Of a stretch of DNA of 22,197 bases, positions 1 to 7,787 are shown in pieces. Numbering within the stretch: the stretch's first letter is position 1; each line of letters starts with the position of its first letter. The notes beneath the pieces are model-generated. The model did no database searches. It was not told the DNA's origin and saw only the letters and a list, made by a program, of their open reading frames with translations. The stretch lies in IMG/VR virus record IMGVR_UViG_3300043409_001419, positions 1-22,197 of that record. One strand, 5' to 3'. The position numbers and the translations under genes are program-made. The stretch is from a virus.

Positions 1-1180
1 CCTTAACTGATGTGCTTAGGATATTTTCATACTCTAGATCGATATTTAATGTATCTACGACCTGTTGACCTATATCATTAGTTTCAACAAGAAGATATGC
101 GTCATTGTAAAATCTTCCGTAATTGACCAATATTTCTGGGTATAGCAATGGAGCAAGAATATTTGAACGATATTTGGCTACTTGTTTGAAAGGAATTTCA
201 GTGACATCTATGACCGAAAGTGCAGAATAATCTAGTTCTGCACCATGACTCGTATCAGCAACTATAATGTATACATGTTTTTCTTTTGGCTGCTCGTATA
301 TATCTAATCCCCATTTATCTCTAGTCGGAGTTATGAATGCGAGTTCACGAAGTTTCGTAGGATGAATCAGCGTGTGTATGCTACCTAGGAAGTGGCAGTT
401 GAACTCTTGGTCGAACTGTTGCTCGCTTGTGTTTCTTATAGTCTGTTTTTTCCACTCCTCATCGCGCCCAGGAATTGCACTCCAATGAACTTCGATATTA
501 ATATAGTCGCTTCGTTTCTGTTCCGAATCGGTCCACATTTTATAAAAATGATTCATACCGTTTGGTGTAGAAACTATGATAATCTTAGTTGTACTACCCG
601 AGCTGATCGTCGGATATACTGATTGAAAAAACTCGTCAGCAATATTTCTGGGAACGAAAGCGAATTCGTCTAGAAAAATCAAAGAATACGAACCACCTCG
701 AATAGCACTGGATGATGTTGCAGCTGCAGTAATTTTAGATCCATTTTCAAACTCCAAAGATCCTCTATTCCAGGTCGCGACTCCTTGCTGAATCCATTTT
801 GGAATATGCTCATACGTCAATTTGATTTTGGCTAGAAGTTCATTCGCAAGACGACCCTTATTTGCTAGAATTGCAATATTTTGATTGTCATTGAACAAAG
901 CGTTCCAAAGTAGATATCCAACAACTGTGGTACTCTTACCACTTTGGCGCGGAAGTTTACAAATAACGAAGCGATTAGAATGAAACTTCTTGACCATATC
1001 TTTTTGAAAATCCCACATTTTAAATGGAATCAATCCTAAATCTACCGATACGATCTTTACATAGTTTTCGATAAAATATTCTGGGTCTCCAGAACACTTG
1101 ATATATTCTTCAAGTTCTTCCTTCGAATAATCAATATTGACGCCCAGAGTTTTTAGCAGAGGATTTGATGCATTACCCAT
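1..1180 (-). CDS. 17: Terminase large subunit gp17 (N-terminal part, runs off left edge)
   Basis: This is the ATPase/nuclease motor that packages DNA into the prohead, acting with gp16 at the portal. I translated the open frame from the ATG at 1180 to the window edge: 393 residues, against 610 in T4 gp17. Visible motifs are Walker A PRQSGKST (77-84), Walker B LIFLDEF with D171/E172, and the coupling motif STPNG (204-208). The nuclease domain then begins, with the acidic residues of VADTSHG (D309) and VETND (E366) where T4 has D401 and E458. The third nuclease acid lies beyond the edge. An in-frame stop a few codons upstream of the ATG fixes the start. A 64-base gap separates it from gp16. The truncation is by the window, not a mutation. 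Confidence 0.97.
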   Translation of the reverse strand, partial: MGNASNPLLKTLGVNIDYSKEELEEYIKCSGDPEYFIENYVKIVSVDLGLIPFKMWDFQKDMVKKFHSNRFVICKLPRQSGKSTTVVGYLLWNALFNDNQNIAILANKGRLANELLAKIKLTYEHIPKWIQQGVATWNRGSLEFENGSKITAAATSSSAIRGGSYSLIFLDEFAFVPRNIADEFFQSVYPTISSGSTTKIIIVSTPNGMNHFYKMWTDSEQKRSDYINIEVHWSAIPGRDEEWKKQTIRNTSEQQFDQEFNCHFLGSIHTLIHPTKLRELAFITPTRDKWGLDIYEQPKEKHVYIIVADTSHGAELDYSALSVIDVTEIPFKQVAKYRSNILAPLLYPEILVNYGRFYNDAYLLVETNDIGQQVVDTLNIDLEYENILSTSVK

Positions 1181-1193
1181 TGTAATTTTTACC

Positions 1194-1222
1194 TTGACAA
1201 TTAGTTATCTTCATGATATAAT
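1194..1222 (+). promoter_or_regulatory. Consensus sigma70 promoter, antisense to the late genes
   Basis: TTGACA (1194-1199), a 17-base spacer, and TATAAT (1217-1222) preceded by an extended -10 TG (1214-1215). The predicted start is near 1229. It sits in the gp16-gp17 gap but points rightward, so a transcript would be antisense to gp16 and gp15. No plus-strand gene follows it closely. The match to host consensus is complete; activity is inferred. Confidence 0.6.
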
Positions 1223-1244
1223 ACAGGTGTTCCGAAGGGTCATA

Positions 1245-1649
1245 TTATATAAGCGATTTATTCCGATTATTGATGAGACGCTGCAACTCTGCAGTATTCC
1301 CCACAAATAAATTGTTCTGAATATTAGTATCGCCCTTCGAAGTTTCATCAATGTCTTTTAATTGCTTACGAAGATGGATAAGATCTTTATTGGCATCAAC
1401 CAATGTCTTTATCATCTGAGAAACTACTTCATATGCTCTAGGTGAATCGCTCGCACGCGCGAGAAGAATAATATCATCCAGAGCTCCGGTACCCTTGTCA
1501 ATAATTGAATGTATATTTTCTCTAGCTGTTTCGAAGTCTGTCGTTGCATCATTGTCGACAGGTATCGTTGCAGGTAATTCTACTATTGGTTTTGAATCGA
1601 TTGGTAAATTCAATATTTCTTCCATATTATATTCCAAATTTGTTTTCAT
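1245..1649 (-). CDS. 16: Terminase small subunit gp16
   Basis: DNA-recognition and regulatory partner of gp17 in headful packaging. The protein has 134 residues (T4 gp16: 164). Its central helical part matches the family pattern of marine T4-like gp16: DFETARENIHSIIDKG, then RAYEVVSQMIKTLVDANKDL (about 81-100) and a C-terminal LFVGNTAELQRLI. The middle looks coiled-coil, as in the oligomerising core of T4 gp16. The start ATG overlaps the gp15 stop as ATGA (1646-1649), so translation is probably coupled. Its position between gp15 and gp17 is the T4 order. The identification rests on recalled family patterns and synteny. Confidence 0.92.
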   Translation of the reverse strand: MKTNLEYNMEEILNLPIDSKPIVELPATIPVDNDATTDFETARENIHSIIDKGTGALDDIILLARASDSPRAYEVVSQMIKTLVDANKDLIHLRKQLKDIDETSKGDTNIQNNLFVGNTAELQRLINNRNKSLI

Positions 1650-2599
1650 CCAATATATCCATAAGTCCCATTAGAAAATTGCTCAGATCTAACTTCATCG
1701 ACTCCTGTCACAGGATTATACTTCAATCCATCAGAATAAGAAAATACATTCGCACATATTCCATAGTCACTATTTGCAGAAATCGTGAGATAATTGACTG
1801 AGAGTGCGCTATTACTTGTTGGAGATCCATTTGCGAATTGACCGGGAGTCAATACAATTCTAGACGATCTTCCAGTTCGTCTTATATCTTCATCTGATAT
1901 TCCTGGCTGTTCTGCACCAAGGAATGGATCGATAGCAGTATTCGCAGCATAAACAACATTAAAATCGACTTGAGTTCTTTTGATAACTCCTGATCTTTTA
2001 ACAGGACCAAAGAACCAACCTTTCATTGTGAATGTTATCGTGTATACTAATGCTCGCCTTGCAATAAAGTCGCCTTCGTATGTATCGTCTATAGCTACTC
2101 CGACCAGTATAGTCGGCACGTCCATCTTAATTCCCATCTCTGGAATCAAGTTAATAGTGTTGTTCCATTCGGGACCAAAGTATGGAATTATTTGCTCAAT
2201 GATCTGTGCGCCGTCGTCTGCATTTTTTACAAATATCGAAAGAGTCATATCAATATTATAGGGAACTGGAACATATTGATACTTCATTTTCTTAAGATCT
2301 GGCGCATTAAATGCTATGTTTTTAGTTGTAGCTGATAATCTACGAGTTCCGTCGTAAGCCAAACCTGTCATTTCGAAACCCATTCTAGGTAATTGAATTG
2401 CTACGCTTTGATCTAGATTAGCATCTTGTCTTATACGAACCAACCATTTTTCTTTCGGGCCATATGCTATCGGGACACTGATCGTCTGGATCACTGTCCC
2501 TGCAGAATTTAGTCTTTGAACGACCAGATCGTTAAACATGTTCCCAAAGGCGACGATGTATCTTCTGATTGTCTGATTATAATATTGATTTCCAAACAT
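1646..2599 (-). CDS. 15: Tail sheath stabiliser / tail completion protein gp15
   Basis: gp15 caps the head-proximal end of the contracted or extended sheath and tail tube and joins the tail to the neck. It has 317 residues; T4 gp15 has 272. The N-terminus MFGNQYYNQTIRRYIVAFG, then VPIAYGPKEKWLVRI and the VPYNIDMTLSIFVKNADDG stretch followed by EQIIPYFGPEW, is the conserved gp15 pattern. After about residue 215 there is a tail of roughly 100 residues rich in Ser, Asn and Thr, part of which is probably lineage-specific. It lies 2 bases after the gp14 stop and overlaps the gp16 start, so it is one unit with both. The Shine-Dalgarno (GGATAG) is weak. Confidence 0.93.
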   Translation of the reverse strand: MFGNQYYNQTIRRYIVAFGNMFNDLVVQRLNSAGTVIQTISVPIAYGPKEKWLVRIRQDANLDQSVAIQLPRMGFEMTGLAYDGTRRLSATTKNIAFNAPDLKKMKYQYVPVPYNIDMTLSIFVKNADDGAQIIEQIIPYFGPEWNNTINLIPEMGIKMDVPTILVGVAIDDTYEGDFIARRALVYTITFTMKGWFFGPVKRSGVIKRTQVDFNVVYAANTAIDPFLGAEQPGISDEDIRRTGRSSRIVLTPGQFANGSPTSNSALSVNYLTISANSDYGICANVFSYSDGLKYNPVTGVDEVRSEQFSNGTYGYIG

Positions 2600-2601
2600 G
2601 A

Positions 2602-3438
2602 TTAATATCTATCCGTTTCAGAAAAAGGATTTGTCTCACTAAAATCTATATAGACAGTAGATTGTTGTTGAATATATTCATTATTAGCAGACGCGTCTGT
2701 CGTCGACATTTGATATTCTTGAATAATAAAACCATCATCTTCGTTTAATAATACTCCAGTACCATCTTGAAGCGTAATTTGATACAATAACAAATCGGAA
2801 TTGTATCTTGCACCAATCGCATCGATAGCTGTATTTCCAGTCTGTAGACCCTTTCCACCAATACGTTCAAACAATTCACAAGTCAAATCGTATGTGTATA
2901 GTTTTCCGTGAGGATAAAATATGGCTTCATGTTCTACGAATTTTATTTCATACAGCTTACTCGTTAGCGGAAAGAATATTAAATCCCCCTCAAACGGTCG
3001 TGTTGATGTGATGGAATATCCGTTCGCAGTTCCTGACTCTAATCGAAATGAGTCAGTATTTAAATATGCTCCAGTATTAGCTGTTTCTACTTGATAGTTG
3101 TATCCTATTTCATCGAGCAGTTTCTCATTTGCGATTTGACCCCATCTTTTTTTGGAGACAGTGAATGTGATTTGGTCTCGAATTTCAAGATTGAATTTAG
3201 AAAGAAAATCTCCCTCTCCCTCAAAACCTTGAGTGTTCTTAATATACATCTCTAGATCAATTGCGTTGCTAAACGTAGACAACACATCTTCACCCAAAAG
3301 AATGTCCTCTTTGACAAGGGTTCTTGGAAGATATTTTACATCCATGCCATACATCTTTATCGACTCTACAATAAGATCGTCCATGACGTCTTGTTCACGA
3401 ACATATGTGAACGGTCGAAAAAATTTATTAGTCGTCAT
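2602..3438 (-). CDS. 14: Neck protein gp14
   Basis: Head-completion/neck protein that, with gp13, closes the filled head and forms the tail docking site. It has 278 residues against 256 in T4. Visible markers are the N-terminal NKFFRPFTYVREQDVMDDLI, the MYGMDVKYLPRTLV segment and RPFEGDLIFFPLTSKLYEIK in the middle. These resemble marine T4-like gp14 proteins, where this protein also sits between gp13 and gp15. The acidic C-terminus ends NPFSETDRY. It starts 11 bases after the gp13 stop with only a weak ribosome-binding site, which suggests coupling to gp13 translation. Confidence 0.9.
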   Translation of the reverse strand: MTTNKFFRPFTYVREQDVMDDLIVESIKMYGMDVKYLPRTLVKEDILLGEDVLSTFSNAIDLEMYIKNTQGFEGEGDFLSKFNLEIRDQITFTVSKKRWGQIANEKLLDEIGYNYQVETANTGAYLNTDSFRLESGTANGYSITSTRPFEGDLIFFPLTSKLYEIKFVEHEAIFYPHGKLYTYDLTCELFERIGGKGLQTGNTAIDAIGARYNSDLLLYQITLQDGTGVLLNEDDGFIIQEYQMSTTDASANNEYIQQQSTVYIDFSETNPFSETDRY

Positions 3439-3449
3439 AAAAGTATATT

Positions 3450-4193
3450 CTATCCGACCATATCAAAGACAGGTAATGACTGTGAACTTAACATAGTATC
3501 TTCTAATCTTTGAATCTCTTCGTTTGCGTCCTGCAAGATCGCTCGTCCATTAAAAGTTATTCCACCAGGAAGCTGCATACCTTCAAATTTGGATAAATTA
3601 GTCCCCCATTGACGTTTGATTAGAGCTGTAGCATATCTAAGCAAAAATGCATCAGCATAAACGTCTGTGTATGTCTCTGGATCTATTGTTCCATAACAAT
3701 CTATAATAATATATAGACCAGCACTTACATCCGATGTCCAATCTAGATCTAGAAATAATTTATCCATTTTACGACTATATCTTATAGCCTTTTTACCATT
3801 GAAAATTTCTTCCAATGATTCGACGTGGCGCATAGCCATAACATACGCAGCAGATGCAGAATTAGAAAAGTCGAATAGATCGTTTAAATGCATCTGATAT
3901 CTAATGTTAAACAATCCGTTAATATTAGAATTTCCAGCAGTAGAGAATATAGACGTTACAGATTGAACTGTTTCTGGAAGAGTAATGTATCTATTTGTAA
4001 TGTCGGTCGCGGTCATCAAATACGATAAGTATAGATGCTCTGTTCCATCATAATGATAGTCGCGATAATAAGCCAAAGCATCGTCGATTCTATCTTGGAT
4101 TTGATCCTCATCCACGTTTATGTCGATAACGGGATATCCTAGTCTACGTAGGCAATAATCCTTAAATTCTTTTCTCGATACAGGAAGTGCCAT
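3450..4193 (-). CDS. 13: Neck protein gp13
   Basis: Head-completion protein of the neck ring, partner of gp14. It has 247 residues (T4 gp13: 309). The N-terminus SRKEFKDYCLRRLGYPVI, followed by VDEDQIQDRIDDALAYYRDY, is the hallmark of the T4-like gp13 family. The C-terminal part carries an IKRQWGTNLSKFEGMQLPGG segment. A good Shine-Dalgarno (GGAGC) precedes the ATG at 4193, and a TATAAATA late promoter lies about 27 bases upstream. The neck/packaging block gp13 to gp17 therefore has its own late promoter, separating it from the accessory island. Confidence 0.92.
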   Translation of the reverse strand: MALPVSRKEFKDYCLRRLGYPVIDINVDEDQIQDRIDDALAYYRDYHYDGTEHLYLSYLMTATDITNRYITLPETVQSVTSIFSTAGNSNINGLFNIRYQMHLNDLFDFSNSASAAYVMAMRHVESLEEIFNGKKAIRYSRKMDKLFLDLDWTSDVSAGLYIIIDCYGTIDPETYTDVYADAFLLRYATALIKRQWGTNLSKFEGMQLPGGITFNGRAILQDANEEIQRLEDTMLSSQSLPVFDMVG

Positions 4194-4219
4194 AATAGCT
4201 CCATAATTGTATTATGACC

Positions 4220-4227
4220 TATTTATA
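4220..4227 (-). promoter_or_regulatory. T4-type late promoter (TATAAATA) for gp13-gp17
   Basis: TATAAATA on the minus strand, in the 35-base gap between the oxygenase gene and gp13. It is the T4 late consensus recognised by the gp55-type sigma factor. The spacing to the gp13 ATG matches that of the other late promoters here. Confidence 0.75.
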
Positions 4228-4228
4228 A

Positions 4229-4930
4229 TCAAAACATTCTCCAATTTTTGGTTGGCTGTGTGCCTGTAGCATTGGAAGAAGATTCTCTATAAATTAGATT
4301 AAAGTCGCCCGCAAGACATATTCTCTGTTGAAATAATTCATTTTCATTGAATGCTTCGACAATAGTTTCTTTTCTATAACTATCAACGATATCGTGAGTC
4401 AATTCTCCAGGAAAAACAAATAAATCTCCCTCAAAAGCGGGTTGCTCCCAAGTTTTGCAATTAAACTCATTCCACTTATTCTTACAGTTAAATTCAGACA
4501 TACAATAATATAGATCATTAATGTTATTGTGTTTTCTATGGAATCTTAAATTCTTTTTTAAATCTTCGGGAATATTAATGTAGTAGGTAAAAACAACATG
4601 TGCGTCTGCGTGACAATGAACATTGGTCGGAGTTCCTGTAACACTTAGCCACGATTTAACAAGAGAAAGATCATATAATTGATCATCAATATTCATTGTT
4701 CGTATATACTCTCTCACACATTCAGAAGCAAAACGAAATATCGGAGAGTATGAATCTATAGTATGTAATCCGATATGTTTGGTTCTCTCACCGACACCAA
4801 CAACACTTTTAGTTGTTCCATTATTTCTAATGTAATCAAAAATAGTTTCTTTAAAGTGCTGCTTGAATGTTTCGTGATCTGGAAATTTCCATTCTCCATA
4901 TAACGTCGGAAATATCGAATGCTTAATCAT
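4229..4930 (-). CDS. 2OG-Fe(II) oxygenase-like protein (PF13759 type)
   Basis: A 233-residue protein resembling the 2-oxoglutarate/Fe(II) oxygenases common in marine T4-like phages. The pattern WLSVTGTPTNVHCHADAH (94-111) is followed by a Tyr-Tyr-Ile strand. It offers His/Asp metal ligands among H105, H107, D109 and H111. GDLFVFPGELTH (168-179) supplies the distal His, and R203 in RICLAGDFNL would bind 2-oxoglutarate. Such enzymes hydroxylate proteins, nucleobases or small molecules; the substrate here is unknown. It is unlike the second oxygenase in this window in sequence and subfamily. It lies 11 bases after the 128-residue gene, with a weak ribosome-binding site, and is followed by the gp13 promoter. 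Confidence 0.72.
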   Translation of the reverse strand: MIKHSIFPTLYGEWKFPDHETFKQHFKETIFDYIRNNGTTKSVVGVGERTKHIGLHTIDSYSPIFRFASECVREYIRTMNIDDQLYDLSLVKSWLSVTGTPTNVHCHADAHVVFTYYINIPEDLKKNLRFHRKHNNINDLYYCMSEFNCKNKWNEFNCKTWEQPAFEGDLFVFPGELTHDIVDSYRKETIVEAFNENELFQQRICLAGDFNLIYRESSSNATGTQPTKNWRMF

Positions 4931-4941
4931 ATATGCATATT

Positions 4942-5328
4942 TTATATTTCTACTTCAGTTTGAGAAAAAATAATTCCACTATTTGCATGCAAGATGGGAC
5001 CATAATTTTTAAGCTGATTTAATTCCCCATTTCGAGGAAATTCTGTTGAGATTGGTCTACGAGTAGTAACTCTCAGTATTTCTGTATCTTTACTGTAAGC
5101 GTCTTTTTGTTCATAATCTTTAAATATGCATTCAATAATTTGTTTAGACGCAAGATTACGAAATAATATTATTTCGTCTAATGCATTTTTATATGTTATA
5201 GTTTTAGATAATATTAATCCAGTATCTTCATATTTTTCTTTTATATAGTCCGATCCACCTTCTTTTATTCCTGGAAAAACTGAATCTGAAGTGGTTTTCT
5301 CATGAGTTATGGTTCTCTTGATAGGCAT
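4942..5328 (-). CDS. Hypothetical protein, 128 residues
   Basis: I do not recognise this protein. It is soluble-looking, with no signal peptide or membrane segment. It is mixed alpha/beta, with many Lys, Glu, Ile and Thr residues. It is the first gene leftward from the divergent late promoter pair and has a strong Shine-Dalgarno (GGAGG, 8 bases before the ATG), so it is probably well expressed late. The 2OG oxygenase gene follows at 11 bases, which suggests the two are expressed together and could be partners or enzyme and substrate. A virion or tail accessory role is possible from context only. Confidence 0.7.
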   Translation of the reverse strand: MPIKRTITHEKTTSDSVFPGIKEGGSDYIKEKYEDTGLILSKTITYKNALDEIILFRNLASKQIIECIFKDYEQKDAYSKDTEILRVTTRRPISTEFPRNGELNQLKNYGPILHANSGIIFSQTEVEI

Positions 5329-5350
5329 ATTATTGCCTCCTTTGTTTATA

Positions 5351-5358
5351 TATAAATA
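5351..5358 (+). promoter_or_regulatory. T4-type late promoter (TATAAATA) for the PP-loop genes
   Basis: TATAAATA on the plus strand, 20 bases before the ATG at 5379. With T4 spacing the start would be near 5364, leaving a leader of about 15 bases without a clear Shine-Dalgarno. It forms a palindrome with the minus-strand TATAAATA at 5361-5368. Confidence 0.65.
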
Positions 5359-5360
5359 AC

Positions 5361-5368
5361 TATTTATA
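5361..5368 (-). promoter_or_regulatory. T4-type late promoter (TATAAATA) for the 128-residue gene and oxygenase
   Basis: TATAAATA on the minus strand, about 33 bases upstream of the ATG at 5328. The predicted start near 5355 lies inside the opposing promoter, so the two divergent transcripts would overlap by about 10 bases. Confidence 0.7.
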
Positions 5369-5378
5369 GCGAATAATT

Positions 5379-6194
5379 ATGATCATCAGCGAAAATAATT
5401 GGATCAATGATAATTTTACATCGATAGGGCTTATCTCTGATTACGATGTAGAATTTAATCTGTATCCATTCAAGCCATTAGATTTCCATACAGCTGCAGA
5501 ACAAGCAGCAATAAAAATCTCCAAAAAATATCAAAACCTTTATGTAGGATTGAGTGGTGGAATTGATTCAGAATATGTGTTAGTGTGTTTTCATAAATTA
5601 AAAATTCCAATCATTCCTTTAATTATATTATGTGAAGGCAATGAACAAGAATCAAAATATGCATTTAAGATTTGTGAAAAATTAAATATCGTTCCTAAAG
5701 TTATAACTTGCTCGAATGATGTAATTCTCGATATATGCGTCAATTATATATCTAAAAAAATAAATGGTATAGGGTTTCAGTCAGCAACGCGAGCATATTC
5801 TGCAAATCATGTTAAAAATAACAACGGCACATTAATATGCGGTGAACATATCATAGGTGATGGTAACATATTAATAAGAGATAGTGAATACGCAATGAAT
5901 GAATGGGACGGATACGATTCTGCACACTTCGGAGATCAAATTGGATTTTTTACATATACTCCGCAATTGACTTATTCGATGATTAGTGGAAATACTTTGA
6001 ATGGAGAAAATATGAGCTGGAAAGAATATAAATCAAAATTATTTGGATTAGAATTAAGAGATAAAATTCATTATAGTTATCCAGAAAGAATCAAAAAGAT
6101 AATTTCATCTATTCGTAGATTAAGAAGTTTTGAAACTGGAATACGATGGAAAAGAGATGAGATTCTTGATATATTTAAGCCCTATCTGATATGA
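5379..6194 (+). CDS. PP-loop ATPase (adenine nucleotide alpha-hydrolase-like) 1
   Basis: A 271-residue protein with a clear PP-loop: LYVGLSGGIDSEYVLVCF (54-71), pyrophosphate-binding core SGGIDS (59-64). A Rossmann-like strand PIIPLIILCE follows (78-86). The superfamily includes asparagine synthetase, NAD synthetase, TilS, TtcA, QueC and ThiI. Members activate a substrate by adenylation and release pyrophosphate, so that N or S can be added. No N-terminal glutaminase domain, no CxxC thiolation motif and no THUMP-like domain is visible, so the family member and substrate cannot be named. It is one of only two plus-strand genes here, with visibly higher A+T than the virion genes. It overlaps the next gene by ATGA, implying coupled synthesis. 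Confidence 0.87.
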   Translation: MIISENNWINDNFTSIGLISDYDVEFNLYPFKPLDFHTAAEQAAIKISKKYQNLYVGLSGGIDSEYVLVCFHKLKIPIIPLIILCEGNEQESKYAFKICEKLNIVPKVITCSNDVILDICVNYISKKINGIGFQSATRAYSANHVKNNNGTLICGEHIIGDGNILIRDSEYAMNEWDGYDSAHFGDQIGFFTYTPQLTYSMISGNTLNGENMSWKEYKSKLFGLELRDKIHYSYPERIKKIISSIRRLRSFETGIRWKRDEILDIFKPYLI

Positions 6195-7312
6195 ACTCTA
6201 ATATTCAAATATATTCACCAGATAAATTTGGTTTTTATCAAGTTGGTGAGTATCGAACATACAGCAGAATGGAAGCAATAGAATACGCTGCAAAAAATAA
6301 AAAAAATATTCATTGGAATTATAATGACGAAGTATTTTCTAAGATAGATTTTTCTAAAGAGATAGATATATCTTTAAACGAATTATACAAATTAAGATGT
6401 AGACAAATTAGAAACTCATATGATTACGTTGTTCTTTTCTATAGTGGTGGATCTGATAGTCATAATATGTTAATGCAATGGATTAATTCTGACTGTAAAT
6501 TAGATGAAGTTGCAACACTCGTATCTCTTGAAGGATCTAAAGTTAAAAACGATTATGCGAATATAGAACAATATTCAGTTGCGATTCCAAATATCATAGC
6601 TCTTTCGGAAAAATATAAATTCGATTACACTGTGATAGATTTTTCTAAATTTATCATGGATTATATAGTTACGAATGCTCGTTATGAAAACATACTATAC
6701 GACATGAATTTTAATCTATCACCAAATAATATCGCAAAATCCTTATTGAGATATAATGTAGATAAGTGGAAAAACTTAATTCTTTCTGGAAAAAAAGTTT
6801 GTTTTCTTTGGGGTATGGAAAAATTAATTATCGTTAATAGAAAAGGAGATAATTATTTAAAATTTTTAGATCGTTATGATAATGTAGTTTCACCGATTGT
6901 TCAAAGAAATTATAATGCTGGTTGGTATGATGAGTTTTTTTCTATTACTCCAGATTTACCAGAATTAATGATAAAACAATGTAATATAATTAAAAACTTT
7001 TTCAAGATAAGAAATGTGAATCTACATTCAATTCTACCATATTATCAACAAACACCTTCTTCTCGAGGATATAATAAGATATTGAATTTATATCTATCCG
7101 AGGATGGTTATCGAAAACTCATTTATCCATATTGGGATTTAAATACCTTTTCTACAGGAAAATCTGCATCTACATCAAAATCTAGAATTGATGATTGGAT
7201 ATGGGATGGAAATATGATACAAAAAGATATTTTTTTAGACTCACATAAAATTTTTGAAACTAAAACATTAAATACTAGTATACCAATATCTACAAACGAA
7301 TATATTATTTGA
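6191..7312 (+). CDS. PP-loop ATPase-like protein 2
   Basis: A 373-residue protein with a second, distinct PP-loop: YDYVVLFYSGGSDSHNMLMQ (77-96), core SGGSDS (85-90). About 80 residues precede the loop. A longer C-terminal region, rich in Asn, Tyr, Lys and Trp, may hold the substrate- or partner-binding part; it has no recognised motif. It resembles asparagine synthetase/PAPS-reductase-like ATPases annotated in other marine phages, but the reaction is unknown. The start overlaps the stop of the first PP-loop gene, suggesting a two-subunit enzyme or two successive steps. Its 3' end overlaps the convergent gene at 7305 by 8 bases, so there is no room for a normal terminator. Strongly A+T-rich. 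Confidence 0.85.
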   Translation: MNSNIQIYSPDKFGFYQVGEYRTYSRMEAIEYAAKNKKNIHWNYNDEVFSKIDFSKEIDISLNELYKLRCRQIRNSYDYVVLFYSGGSDSHNMLMQWINSDCKLDEVATLVSLEGSKVKNDYANIEQYSVAIPNIIALSEKYKFDYTVIDFSKFIMDYIVTNARYENILYDMNFNLSPNNIAKSLLRYNVDKWKNLILSGKKVCFLWGMEKLIIVNRKGDNYLKFLDRYDNVVSPIVQRNYNAGWYDEFFSITPDLPELMIKQCNIIKNFFKIRNVNLHSILPYYQQTPSSRGYNKILNLYLSEDGYRKLIYPYWDLNTFSTGKSASTSKSRIDDWIWDGNMIQKDIFLDSHKIFETKTLNTSIPISTNEYII

Positions 7313-7787
7313 TAAGATTTAAATCTTCGAAGGGGTTTATCAATGATTGTACATTATTCAATATTTCTAAGAGTGTTTTATATTCGCTGATTTTTTTTGC
7401 AAGTTTTTCTTTTTTTTCTATTACAAGTTTTCTTTTTTCTAAAAATACGCTCAATACGCTATCATCTTTTAATTCTTGAAATATATTTCCTATTTTATCT
7501 TTAGACATAGCATTTATGAGTTCTATTAATCTAGATTGTATTAGTGAAATATTCGATTCACTTGTGGTATAAATCGTATCTGCACTGTAGTCTGAATGAT
7601 TTAAATTGTATGTCATTTGAAAATCAAATGTATTTGTTAGTGATTGCAAACATATTAATTGTGATTGTAAATTATTATTAACAACAACAAAATATAATTT
7701 ATCTAATTTATAATCCTTTTCGACATTTATATTTTCTAGTTCTTCTATGATATTATTGTTATCATCCAAATACAATAAATTTATCAT
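7305..7787 (-). CDS. Hypothetical coiled-coil protein, 160 residues
   Basis: I do not recognise this protein. I chose the ATG at 7787, which overlaps the upstream oxygenase stop as ATGA and has a GGAGAG Shine-Dalgarno 8 bases upstream. An upstream TTG at 7811 would add 8 residues but lacks such a site. The N-terminal half is Asn- and Leu-rich (MINLLYLDDNNNIIEELENI). The C-terminal half, KRKLVIEKKEKLAKKISEYK (about 117-136) with following Leu-spaced residues, is a likely coiled coil. It is probably co-translated with the oxygenase and could be its partner, or an accessory virion protein. The 3' end overlaps the plus-strand PP-loop gene. Confidence 0.75.
   Translation of the reverse strand: MINLLYLDDNNNIIEELENINVEKDYKLDKLYFVVVNNNLQSQLICLQSLTNTFDFQMTYNLNHSDYSADTIYTTSESNISLIQSRLIELINAMSKDKIGNIFQELKDDSVLSVFLEKRKLVIEKKEKLAKKISEYKTLLEILNNVQSLINPFEDLNLIK

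Noticed and set aside
392-622. Plus-strand frame of 76 codons opposite gp17, and similar short frames opposite gp16, gp15, gp14, gp8 and the giant tail gene.
   Set aside because: They are antisense shadows of well-supported genes, with no recognisable protein features.
1173-1214. A 13-codon minus-strand frame overlapping the gp17 start, as a possible leader peptide.
   Set aside because: No Shine-Dalgarno, and a frame this short is expected by chance.
7314-7327. Perfect palindrome AAGATTTAAATCTT at the convergent gene ends, as a terminator.
   Set aside because: It is A+T-rich with no loop and no T-run, and lies in coding sequence; weak as an intrinsic terminator.
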